Shown here: piece by piece, positions 54,707 to 64,000 of the stretch
How the letters are laid out: each line of letters opens with the position of its first letter
Position numbering within the stretch: position 1 is the stretch's first letter
Assembly (NCBI GenBank): GCA_030052745.1
Contig: JANBVO010000016.1
Span: 496,001-560,000 of the forward strand
Source: Pleurostoma richardsiae
Lineage: Eukaryota > Ascomycota > Sordariomycetes > Calosphaeriales > Pleurostomataceae
Length of the DNA stretch: 64,000 nt
Direction of reading: 5' to 3'
Notes under the pieces: model-generated
The model's database searches: none
What the model saw: the letters and a program-made list of their open reading frames with translations, nothing else
What the model was told of the DNA's origin: nothing
Program-made: the position numbers and the translations under genes

Positions 54707-56875
54707 ATGGCGGCTCCACGTCCAAAGTTAGGCGCAGGTCTAGGTACAGGCTTGGTCGGAGATGCAGATCCGGTTCCTGCACCAGCTGCGGCACCAGGTC
54801 AGACGTCAGCTCCGGCTTCAAATCCAAAGCTACCCTTAAAAGCAGTTTCGGATCCAGGCCCAACCGCTCGTGCAGACACATCGAAAGGACCAGACGCAAC
54901 CGTACGTCCAGCTCCGGCCGTACTTCCAGGTCCAGCCGCAATTCCAGGCCCAGCCGTACGTCTAGCTCCGGCTCCGCCAGGTCTAGCTGGGCCCTCATCT
55001 TCGGATCCCTTTTCAGATACCTCTTCTGGGCCGTCGGTTGACCCTCTGCTTATTGAGACGCAGCGGCGGCTGACGGACTATTTCGACTACTGGAGGGCCG
55101 GCAAGTACCACCACTATGACAGGGAGAGACGGAAGCCCATCTGGGAGAAGCTCCAGTTTCCTCGCAAAAAGCCGTGGGCAGGGCCTGGCGACCCCGCGCC
55201 TCTTAATCTGAAGAGGTACGAGAGGAGCGACTGGCGGGCGGGGAGGAACAACCCCGAGGCGACTGCCAACCAGGCAATCGCGGAGCTGAACCGTTCGTTC
55301 CATCAAGCGCGCTGCTCGATCGTCAAAACTTTAGGCGTTGGCGGGAATGGTATTGCCGCCCTGATAGAGCTGACGAACCTGGGCGGCGCCGTCCAGAGAT
55401 ACGTGATAAAAGGAGACGTGAACCACGGGTCTGGCGCAACAGCGGGCGAGGCACGGTGGTATAGGGTGAGTTTGTTGTTATACAGGGTCATTGATCCTCA
55501 TGACTGACACTGTCGTTACCAGAAAGTCGCAGGCGCAAAACACATTCTGCGACGCGTTCGCTTCCGACATCTCCCCATGAGCAGGGTGGTGCAGAATCCA
55601 GATGGCCCTCCGGTTCCCCAGGACAACAGCGGCCAGGCCCTTTTGGAAATGGTCCAGCTCCGGAAGGCTCTAGACGATAATGAGAGCCTGCTGTTGCTCG
55701 AGTACATGGAGCGAGGGAACCTGGAACAATGGATCTCTAAGATGGCCGCCAGGCCCAACGGCAGATTCCCGAATAGAGTCCTTTGGCTCATCTTCCGCTG
55801 CCGTGAGTGTTGTCGCGGCCACCCACGCTAGGCCCTGACTCGTTCGTGACTGACTGACTACCGGCGCAGTGATCAAGGGTTGCCTGGCTCTGGCATACCC
55901 GGGGTTGTTCAACGTCTACAATGCCAATCCGGACCAGTATGAAATCCCGGATGAAACGGAAACGCCCGCGCCGGATCCGCCTACAAACCCGCTTGTTCAC
56001 TTCGACTTGGACCCTCTCAATGGTAACTTCTGCAGCCTCCCGTCATTGATTACTATAACTGACTCTTGTAGTCATGGTCAGCGGTTTTGATGAGTCCCAT
56101 ATGCTCGTTCCCGTTGTTAAGGTAGGACTGATTCGACAGGTTCAGCTCCAGGCGGTAACTAAACGAGATGTTGCAGATTGGAGACCTCGGTTCGGTGAAG
56201 GACGTTCGGAGATACCGCTTTGACCGGTGAGCAGTCTCGCACTAGACGTTCATTTCCCTTGCTATCTGACATCGAAAATATAGATACTACGCCTGGGGTT
56301 TCAGGCGCCAAGGGAAGTATCGTATATACCCTCCGGTAGGCTCAGTGCACCCGTTCTTTGATAACTTGATGAGCGCGACCCTCACTTTGACTCGTTCAGG
56401 AGGCATTCACCCCGGAATGGGACCGCATCGTGACGGTGCCATCCGATTACGGAGAGAAGACAGCTGGCAACTATGGTGAATGGACTAATCTCTACCAGGC
56501 AGCATTGGTAGGTTCCTCCCGACTCCAGCGTATGAGCAGAAGACAGACAGACTGATTCCACTTCATCCGCAGATCATGGCGAGTCTCGTAACTTTGTGCA
56601 AGCCGGAGTACCCTCCGCAGGCTCGGGTATATGCGGAACAGGATGGACAGGCGATCTGGAGCTACGGGGTCTATCTCATGGATCCCCAGTTCAACAGCAC
56701 CTCCAGAACATTGAGGGGTCTTATTGGACTGTGTCTGAACCATGTCCCGGCCGACCGCCCCTCGCTGGCCGAGGTCTACAAACATATCGAAGAGATACTT
56801 GCCCGTGACTGGAGCGCGACAGAGTCAGACGTGGATGTAAGGGCTTGGGCGACTGATTTCTTCGCATCTCCATGA
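54707..56875 (+). CDS. Divergent protein-kinase-like protein with Pro/Ala repeat N-terminus
   Basis: Eight exons: 54707-55465, 55523-55802, 55870-56022, 56072-56121, 56177-56226, 56284-56335, 56400-56507, 56573-56875, total 1755 bases, 584 residues. Residues 1-110 are low-complexity, rich in Pro, Ala and Gly with repeated PGPA-like units. The kinase fold follows: glycine loop GVGGNG (about 209-214), VIK lysine (about 234), MERGNLEQWI hinge region, catalytic loop HFDLDPLN (390-397) and the metal motif DLG (417-419) in place of DFG. The activation segment is short and no APE is obvious. The C-lobe has DGQAIWSYGVYLM and HVPADRPSLAEV. The key Lys, Asp, Asn and Asp remain, so activity is possible. 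Such divergent kinases are common and lineage-specific in filamentous ascomycetes. Confidence 0.85.
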
Positions 56876-57147
56876 CTTGCGGACGAGAGTTTTCAACCGA
56901 TCCGAATGCCACGCGGAAATGCCTTCTGATATCGGACAGCTCCAATTACGAAGCGCTTGAAGGTCGGAAGATGCTTGTTGTTGTCTTGTTTATATTTCAT
57001 ACCAGGTAGGTTCAGATGCGATGTGCTTCATTGGTTGTTTCCTAGCACAGCAACAAGTTAGTTTAGGTTATGTTCCTCGCTGCAGTTTGGTCTACCAGTC
57101 TAAACCTCTATCTTTATCGTCTATGTGTGATCAACCCAGGCACCCCT

Positions 57148-58161
57148 CTAATCCAGCAGAGCCTTCATCACGTCATCTACCTCGCCGGGAGTCCCGCAGA
57201 CCAGTCCAGCCCTCTCGTCAGTGTTCTCTAGCGCCATATCTAGGATCCTCCTGCCATCCACCGGGTCCACCGCCTTACCCCCCGCGCACTCCACGACCAG
57301 TGCAACGGGGTACAGCTCGTACAGCCGCCGGAGCTTCGCCTTGCTCGCCGCCGTCACGGGCGAGACGTACAGGCCGTGACCCTTGACCAGCGCGTGCACC
57401 ACGTCGGGGACCAGCCCGCCCGAGTACCGCAGCGTGTACTTATCCTTCATGAACCGCGTGACCAGCGTCATGTACCGCTCATCCTCCGCCGCGGCCCGCA
57501 GGTTCGCCGGCGCGAAGTATCGCGTCTTGAACGGCGGCTGCGCGAGCCGCACCTCTGGGCGGATGATCTCCCAGCCCTTCTCGCCGAGCCCGACCTCGAA
57601 ACATGCTGAGGCGGCGCCGGGAATCCGAAGCGCCACGATAGCGGTGGTCCGCGGGCCGTAGACGCCGAGCACGGAGGCGATTTGCGCCTCGGCAGGCGGG
57701 CTGCTTAGCGCGGTGCGGCCGTCCCAGACGCCGAGGATGGTGCCGACGGCCCAGTTAGGCGCGATGATGGAGCTGCCGTCGAGCGGGTCGAAGGCGACGG
57801 TGTATTCCTCTCCTCTGTCCGCGCCAGGGTGGGACTGCTCATCCGCTCCGTCGCGGGCGGGGCGCTCTATCGGATCTTCCTCGCTGCTCGCGGTGAAGAC
57901 GCTCGGGCATGCGGCGACGGCGGCGCGGACGACGTCCTCCGCGACGACGTCCACGTTAAGCTGATCGTCACCGAAGGCATTGGCGCTGCCGGCGAGGGAG
58001 ACGCGCTGAGAGTTGCGAAGGGCGGTGGCGATGGAGCCGATGCAGTCGATGAGAGCCGGGAGGACTGATGTGCGGAGAGACTGGCGCGAATCTGAGGGGA
58101 GCAGGGTGTGGAGGTGTTGTATGAGGGCCTCGGTTGAGGTATTGCTGGAGCTGGATGACAT
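57148..58161 (-). CDS. Fructose-1,6-/sedoheptulose-1,7-bisphosphatase family enzyme
   Basis: Single exon, 337 residues. The metal site FDPLDGSSIIAPNWAVGTIL matches the D-P-x-D-G-S signature of class I FBPase/SBPase, and GDDQLNVDVVAEDV lies where the first acidic helix is expected. DKYTLRYSGGLVPDVVHALV corresponds to the substrate-binding region and KLRRLYELYPVALVVECAGG to the C-terminal signature. The length fits (about 330-360). The Ser-rich start and the divergence from housekeeping FBPase favour the fungal sedoheptulose-1,7-bisphosphatase-like group, acting in sugar-phosphate metabolism. The exact substrate is not decided by sequence alone. Confidence 0.9.
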   Translation of the reverse strand: MSSSSSNTSTEALIQHLHTLLPSDSRQSLRTSVLPALIDCIGSIATALRNSQRVSLAGSANAFGDDQLNVDVVAEDVVRAAVAACPSVFTASSEEDPIERPARDGADEQSHPGADRGEEYTVAFDPLDGSSIIAPNWAVGTILGVWDGRTALSSPPAEAQIASVLGVYGPRTTAIVALRIPGAASACFEVGLGEKGWEIIRPEVRLAQPPFKTRYFAPANLRAAAEDERYMTLVTRFMKDKYTLRYSGGLVPDVVHALVKGHGLYVSPVTAASKAKLRRLYELYPVALVVECAGGKAVDPVDGRRILDMALENTDERAGLVCGTPGEVDDVMKALLD

Positions 58162-59217
58162 TCTGCGCTCTTGGGTGGGCCTTTACGGTATCGCGATGAG
58201 GGAACCAGCTGGACGTTGGATGAACGAGGGATTTTGCCCGAGAGCCTTTTTTTTTCACGAGACCCGCCTTTCCCTTGAAAGATGAGGTAGACCTGTACAC
58301 CGCAAATCCCTAAGGTTCAACATGAGACGCGATACAAAAAAGTCCAATGACGCAAGGCCTCTGGAGGGGTCTCAATGGGATTTCTTCACCAGGTCCCTAA
58401 GATGCCGGCGGACTGGAGGGATGGAATGCATCAACGCGTTGTCGCAGTTGCAATAAGCTTAAATGCCACCCCACTTCCAGCTGTCGGTGGCCAGGCTAAG
58501 GCGAATGGCTCCATTTGGGACTGCCTGATGAGGGATCAGCATCCAGGCACTCTGCTGTCGTCTATCTGGTTAGGCTGCTTGGGGGCATCCAGTCTTTTGA
58601 TTGGTTTTGTGCTCTGATCAAAAAGAGGTCGACAGAGGAGATGCTTTCTCAAGAAAGACCCGAAGATGAACAGCCACATTCCGCACCGTGACACCGTTAG
58701 TCTTTTGGTCAGCATTGCGAGGCCCTCGCCCTGTTTAGCCAGCTTGCCAAGAGTCTAGACCACCAGCTCATAGACCCAGGCGCACACCCAGCAACCAATC
58801 CTACCAATTGGTCTACAGCGAGTGCCTTGGCATCGAGCTTTGGGATTGCTGTTCCGCGTTAGAACCCCGATCTCGTTATCCTTGTCTTCCAGTTGGCTGC
58901 TCAAACGACTGTGTCGAGGGAAGTTCAGCCGCATGAGTGATGCTAACACCGCAACGGGGTATCTATCACGACGCTATTGACGTGTTGCATTAGCTGGTGG
59001 TTAGAGTACAGGAAACTTCGTCTGACCACACGTGGCTGTCAGGAAGTCGGCGTCGACGCCCCCAGGAGAACACCTCCGGAACCCGTTGCGGGATAGAATG
59101 CGGGCGCTGGAAGGCTTAAATGGCGTGCATGCCACGAGAAGTGGCGGACGGTCTTCATCGCCAGCACCCATCCGCCTCTAGTTTGCCTGGGACTCGTCAC
59201 GGTGCGACCATTCCACG
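58162..59217. other. Divergent spacer without recognised gene
   Basis: About 1.05 kb separating two divergent genes. Only chance frames. A run of T residues near 58250 lies in the phosphatase leader. Confidence 0.45.
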
Positions 59218-60866
59218 ATGCCATTCAAAAAGCTGTTGAAGTCATTCGTGCAGGACTTGGAGAACTACACCCAGCCACTCCAGCAGCAGTACGGCCAACA
59301 GTATGGCCAACAGTTTGGGCAGCAATACGGGCAACAGTACGGCGGTTTCTCCGGACTCGGCGCCCTTGCGCAGCAGCCGCTCATTCCGCAGCAGACGACT
59401 CCTTGTCCACGACAGGCGCCCGAGGCCGGCTACCAAGACTGGATCGGCCTGAACGACCCGCGCTTCCAGGACTTCCATGTATGCCCTACCTGCTACAACG
59501 GCAGTCTCCGGCCAACTCCGTACGCGAACCAGTTTGTCAGCAAGGCGGTGCCGCCGCACGTTGCCGTCCGCTGCGACATGTCGCGATACTGGGTCAAGGC
59601 CGCCGGTATGGTGCTGTTGACAATGAACCAGACCCGGCAGTACGACATCACGCTCCTGCCGCGCGTGGCGTCAATCCGCGTCCAGGATGGAGACTGCCCC
59701 AACGCACAGATGGAGGGCGACAATGCTGCAAGGCCTGTCGTCCAAAGAGCGTGGTACAACGTCCGCGATCCCTACACTGGAGCTATGCCCATGCAGGCCT
59801 GGACAATCTGTACGTCCTGCTTGGCCAATCTCCAGACGATGTGTCCCTCCATTGGAAATTCCTTCGCACCGGTGGCTCCAGGCCCTGTACAAGGCTCCTG
59901 TGCATTCGTCCCCTCCGAGCGCTTCGATCACGCCTATACGGCGCAGCAGTTGCAACATGTCGCCACGTGTCAAGTCATGTCTGTCATGTCCGGACGACCT
60001 GACATGTCGTACCTCATCAACTGGGTCAGAGAGAACCCCTTTCCAGCACCTGGAGCCCCGGGGTCCGGCATGCAGGGCGGAATAGTCGGTCCGCGACAGC
60101 CAGACGGGCTGTGCCCACGCAACTTCCGCTCCTCGACGCTCAGGTGCCATACTATGCGAGAGGTGTTCGATTTCACAGTTTGTGAGCAGTGTTACGCCGA
60201 TATCGTTAAGCCCGACGCAGACCGTGGCATCCAGCTCGCACGGCTGTTTGACAGTACGCCGTCGGCCATGTCCGCAGGCTTCACCTGCCAGCTCTACTCT
60301 GACAGGATGCGGCGAGTGTGGAGCGAGGCGGCAGCTTCTGGAAACATTGATTTCCTCCGTCAAAAGGTAAGGCGGATCGTCGCATGACATGCGGCAGTTC
60401 ATATCTCTGTTATACGTTCAGATACTCACTTACGGTCACTTTATAGGTCAACGAACGCCGCATCAAGGAGCGAGAGCTAGAAACGAAGACACTGCAGCTC
60501 CAGCAGCAGGCACAGCATCTCCGCCAGCAGGCCGATCTGCAGCAGCACCAGGCGGCGAACGCCTTTCGTGTTGAAGCCAATCGGGCCAACAATAATATCA
60601 TGCTTGCCGGTGTGGGGGTTGAGCACCGCATCGACGCGTTCACTGTCGAGGTGCCAGACACATCAGTAAGTGGAGCGAGTCCTATCCCACGGTCAACCAC
60701 TGTATCTGGGTGGGAGTCGCATAGATCTGATCCAGTCGCACTTCAGGCCAACTTCAACCCGATGCTGCGGATGAATAACCAGGCCAGCATGATGAAGGTC
60801 CAGGCTGCGCAGCTCGAGGACCAGATCAAATTTGGCGAGGACGAGTGGAGGCGATACTGGGAGTGA
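59218..60866 (+). CDS. Cys-rich protein with QQYGQ repeats and coiled coil, unknown function
   Basis: Three exons: 59218-60366, 60447-60665, 60747-60866, total 1488 bases, 495 residues. Residues 20-41 are a tandem QQYGQ/QQFGQ repeat, a prion-like Gln/Tyr/Gly stretch. A middle region (about 65-370) has spaced cysteine pairs (CPTCYNG, CTSCL, CEQCY) and single cysteines, which may bind metal. A Gln/Arg/Glu-rich helix (KERELETKTLQLQQQAQHLR) from exon 2 predicts a coiled coil. The end is polar (ANRANNNIMLAGVGVEHRID, then MMKVQAAQLEDQI). No signal peptide or membrane helix. I recognise no named family. The cysteine layout suggests a conserved ascomycete protein. Confidence 0.8.
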
Positions 60867-62035
60867 GCAATAAATGCAATTAGAGGAAGATGTACTGTAG
60901 AGGATTCCACTTGGCCTGATTGTAGACAATGGACAGGGGAAATCAAGTTGGGACTCGCAGCTCAGCGTCTCAGGTTAGCTACCGGCTTGTGAATCGTGAC
61001 GGTCCCTCTTCGTCAGCACGACCGTCGGCACCCCGCCCGCAAAGACAGGATGTACGCGGCATCCATGATTGACACAATAGCCTTCAACACCCGCCGAGGG
61101 TCCACGCCGCTCAGCGAATCCAAGAATCCGCTGCTTGCATCCTGGAAGGCCGCCTGCACCACCTCCTACGACACGCCGGGCACCGCGTGCTGCGGCTGCT
61201 CGGTGATCCTAGCCGTCGACGTAGGCGGCACCCACCGATCGCACAAGTGAAGATCTGCGACGGCAAGTGAGGGACCGAGGTTATGGTCTTCTTGGAGTAC
61301 GCGCAGATGCTGGGCATCACAGTTGTTCCGAGAATCGCGGCTGTTGGTATTCCGAAATTCCGCCGCGAGCAGCATCTGACTCTCGTCCCAAGTCCTGTGA
61401 CATGAGGCTGCTCTCGGAGAGGATTGCTAGAAAGATCATGGAGGAGCCTGAGGTCTCAATCAAGTAGGCCTAACACTTGACTAACGGATCCGGGGTCGGT
61501 GGGACACGGACTGCATCGAGATGAACAACTGCTGCAGATGCTCCACGATTCGCTGGTAAATGTCCGAATAAGATTACTACGAGGCCTTATAGCCATGACC
61601 CGCTTGCATCTCCCTTCTACGCATAGTATCGAAGCACCTCGGTGCTCTGGGGCTGTCCCAGGAAGGGAGGTTGGGGTAGCTTCAGCGTCTGTGGGTTGGT
61701 AACAACTTCACGTACATTGAGATACATCACTCTTAAGCCGTCCATATGACAATGGAGGATGATGCAGAGCAGTTGAGATGGACAGTAAATATAAACAAAT
61801 ATCAGCCGGCCTCCACAGGTAGCCAACTTAGTGTCGGAGCATAATAATCCGCCCCCGAAGCAGCCCACCCGGGCCTTTCCACTTGGGATTGTCCCTGTCT
61901 CGCCCGCCGGCTACCAATGGGCCGTGTCCACGTCAGTCAGTCAGTCAATCAGTCGCACAGCATCCGCCCATCCCACCACACAGAAAACCAACAGCACATA
62001 AACCCCGCGACCGCCCGCTCCCGCCGCTCCCCCCG
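60867..62035. other. Spacer with decayed gene
   Basis: About 1.2 kb. The part 60996-61500 looks like a decayed coding region, listed separately. The rest is spacer and the leader of the coactosin-like gene, which contains a CAGT/CAAT tandem near 61935-61950. Confidence 0.4.
60996..61500 (+). pseudogene. Decayed coding region, family not recognised
   Basis: Two plus-strand frames look protein-like. The first (60996-61160) contains MIDTIAFNTRRGSTPLSESK and NPLLASWKAA. The coding signal then seems to shift frame (LHHLLRHAGHRVLRLLGD), and after a stop resumes near 61280-61400 as MVFLEYAQMLGITVVPRIAA, then FRREQHLTLVPSP. These segments are unlike random frames in composition, but no start, splice pattern or domain could be assigned. 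At least one frame change and one stop separate the pieces, so it is probably a broken gene. Confidence 0.35.
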
Positions 62036-62476
62036 ATGTCCGGCGCCGACTCCCCCGAGATCCTCGCCGCCTACGAGGCCGTCCGCTCGGACAAGGACCC
62101 CGCCACCTGGCTGCTGATCTCCTACGCCGCGCCGACCGGCAACAAGCTCGCCCTCACCAAGACCGGCACGGGCGGGCTGCCCGAGCTGGCGGCCGAGCTG
62201 GACGACGGCCAGGTGCAGTACGCGTACGCGCGGGTCGAGTACGCCAACGACGCCGAGAGCACGCGCGTCAAGTTCGCCTTCGTGACCTGGATCGGGCAGG
62301 GCGCCAAGGTCATGCGCAAGGCGCGCGCCAGCATCGAGAGCGGGGAGGTCAAGAAGGTCCTGGGCCACGCCAGCATACAGGTCGAGGCCGGCGAGCGGTC
62401 GGACCTCGACGAGAAGGACATCGTGGCCAGGCTGCGGAAGGCCGGGGGCGCGGACTACAATGGGGGTCGGGGATGA
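62036..62476 (+). CDS. Coactosin-like ADF-H domain actin-binding protein
   Basis: Single exon, 146 residues. The whole protein is one ADF-homology domain: EILAAYEAVRSDKDPATWLL at the start, then TGNKLALTKTGTGGLPELAA, YAYARVEYANDAESTRVKFA, FVTWIGQGAKVMRKARASI and the C-terminal helix KKVLGHASIQVEA. FxxWxG followed by a Lys-rich long helix is the actin-binding side in coactosin and Abp1. The length is that of coactosin (about 142-150) rather than cofilin. It should bind F-actin in the cytosol. The start at 62036 fits the domain border; an upstream frame extension is not conserved-looking. Confidence 0.92.
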   Translation: MSGADSPEILAAYEAVRSDKDPATWLLISYAAPTGNKLALTKTGTGGLPELAAELDDGQVQYAYARVEYANDAESTRVKFAFVTWIGQGAKVMRKARASIESGEVKKVLGHASIQVEAGERSDLDEKDIVARLRKAGGADYNGGRG

Positions 62477-64000
62477 GCACGGTGGACGCTGCTGGACCCG
62501 TCAATGAGGGCCCAGACGAGGTTACACACACGTTCATAGGAAGAGGAAGCGTCCGGCATATAGGAGGGGATTGGGGCTGGGATCTAGTTGGATACATCGC
62601 ATAAGCATCCGTGGATATAGGAGCGTTTTGGCGTGCATTGGCTCATGGGGATTCGAATTAGATCTTTGGTCAGAAGAAGAAGCGGTTACCTCGGCTCCCA
62701 CAGACCGTCGACCACGTCGTTTTACGACCACTGGGTCTAGCTGTTTGTCGACCGTCCCTCTCTACCGACACGCCCTTCGTGACGTTCGTTTACCTGTGCG
62801 CCGAATCTGATGTTAGTCACATTTACGTTCTTCCGTGTCTAGAGACGCACAACGACCCAGCAGTATCTCAGTCGTACTGCTCCCATCCCAGTTCCACGGA
62901 GACTCGACCAATCTCCCAGGGGGCCGCGCCAGCGTCCCCATCTAACCTATCTATGACAAGCAGCCTGCCTTCGCCTCCATTTGAGTTGAACTCCATGAAG
63001 ACCAATGATATTGCCCGTGCACACGCCGTGGGAAGTCCTACGGATCGTGTCGGCAAAGCGTTTCTCATGCATACCTGTACCCACACTGCACGCCCTCACC
63101 GCACAACGTCGTCAGCAAGCCAGCGATTCGCCCGGCACCTGTCACCTTGTTTCACATCAGCAGATCGGAGGCTGTGCCGGCCAACACATCCAGAGCAGAC
63201 CCACACCTCCAAGCACAATTCCGAAACATAAAGCACAAATATGCAGAGGGTTCTGTCTTTGCGACGCCTCGCCAAGGGCCGATAAGGATGCGGTAGGTCT
63301 AGCTGTCTCACGACGTGGGATCCGGGGGTTCCGCGGCTGAAGCTCACCGTGTGAGTTCAGGTATATCAAGTCTGATATAGCAATAGCATGAGTCACGGCT
63401 AGGCGGTCTAATAGTGGAAATACGTACCTGAGAGCTGACCTCGCTCCGTCGAAGCATCCTTCATCGATAGCGGCGGTGTGATGGGTAGAAAGCAGCGTTT
63501 GTCTTGTGACAGAGGTGGCGACTGTCATTGGATAATCGCTCGTCAAGGCTGATGAACGGAGGAGCGGCGGTTGGCTACTCGACTGCATTGACCCTAGTTG
63601 CGTCTCGCCGGGTTTCTGTTTTGGTTGTCAAAAGCAATAGGCCGACATGACAGCTTGCAGAAGATAAAGAATTCTCCCCAATAGCGGAATGTTCCACGAA
63701 GCCACTCGGCTGGAAGGAGTGAGAGTCGCGGGAAGCAGCGTGTTGGCAGAAAAGACCAAAGTTGCGTGCCACAAAGAACTGATGCAAATGGCTATGCGAC
63801 AGCTACCCCAGAACATCGCATCTCGCGGATGCAGGTCGGTCAGGCTTGCCGCTGAGATGCGAAGTTAGCAGAATCATCACCACGGTGTACAGCAAAAACA
63901 ACATCTGTGATGAAGGCTTGGGTATTTCTCCTGTCGACTAGCCAGGTCCATGTATCTATCTATTAGCGAAGGTAAGCGGCTCGTTTCAACTTCCTATCCT
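62477..64000. other. Right end of window, no recognised gene
   Basis: About 1.5 kb with chance frames up to about 150 codons on both strands, none with a domain or splice pattern. A gene beyond the window edge may have its promoter here. Confidence 0.45.

Noticed and set aside
1-64000. CRISPR arrays, bacterial operons or phage genes.
   Set aside because: The sequence is a spliced eukaryotic genome; no regularly spaced repeats of that type were seen.

Overview
The window is nuclear DNA of a filamentous ascomycete (Pezizomycotina). About 22 host genes can be modelled. Most are broken by 1 to 11 short introns, about 46-75 bases, with GT-AG borders and CTAAC/CTGAC-like branch points. The families are typical of this group: Zn2Cys6 regulator, Dal5-type permease, DUF1295, DUF3112, CmcJ-like oxygenase, GPI-anchored Ser/Thr-rich protein. 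Exons were joined by hand. For nearly every multi-exon gene the summed exon length is a multiple of three and family motifs run across the junctions. No species can be named, and all functions are inferred from sequence.

0.36-15.3 kb holds a compact set that looks like a catabolic cluster: an EthA-like Baeyer-Villiger monooxygenase, an SMP-30/gluconolactonase-like hydrolase, a 12-exon ATP-dependent 5-oxoprolinase, a divergent allantoate-permease-type transporter, a second MFS transporter, and a divergent Zn2Cys6 regulator with a Fungal_trans_2-like region. Together they could import a ring compound, open it by oxygen insertion and hydrolysis, and cleave a lactam.

16-21.5 kb carries ordinary membrane and surface genes: a DUF1295 protein, a GPI-anchored protein, a small PLDc_N protein and a mitochondrial-type NADH-cytochrome b5 reductase. 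22.6-24.5 kb is mobile-element debris: a DUF3435 tyrosine-recombinase remnant followed by the 3' part of a Tad-like LINE. It abuts an M16 (STE23/insulysin) metalloprotease gene that has one in-frame stop.

28.7-36.5 kb is an accessory island: DHA1 drug/polyamine-type MFS transporter, CmcJ-family oxygenase, a long gene-poor stretch, a 74-residue protein whose first exon is only the ATG, and a P450. A small terminal-inverted-repeat element sits against the P450 stop codon. 36.9-39.3 kb is gene-poor, with a second small inverted-repeat element and a possible LTR-element fossil.

39.3-64 kb holds an amino-acid transporter of the Aa_trans family, a DUF3112 membrane protein, a 1288-residue protein ending in a CorA-like magnesium-transporter domain, two tail-to-tail short-chain dehydrogenases, a GNAT acetyltransferase, a divergent protein kinase with a Pro/Ala repeat N-terminus, a fructose/sedoheptulose bisphosphatase, an unrecognised Cys-rich protein with a QQYGQ repeat, a decayed unrecognised gene, and a coactosin-like actin-binding protein.
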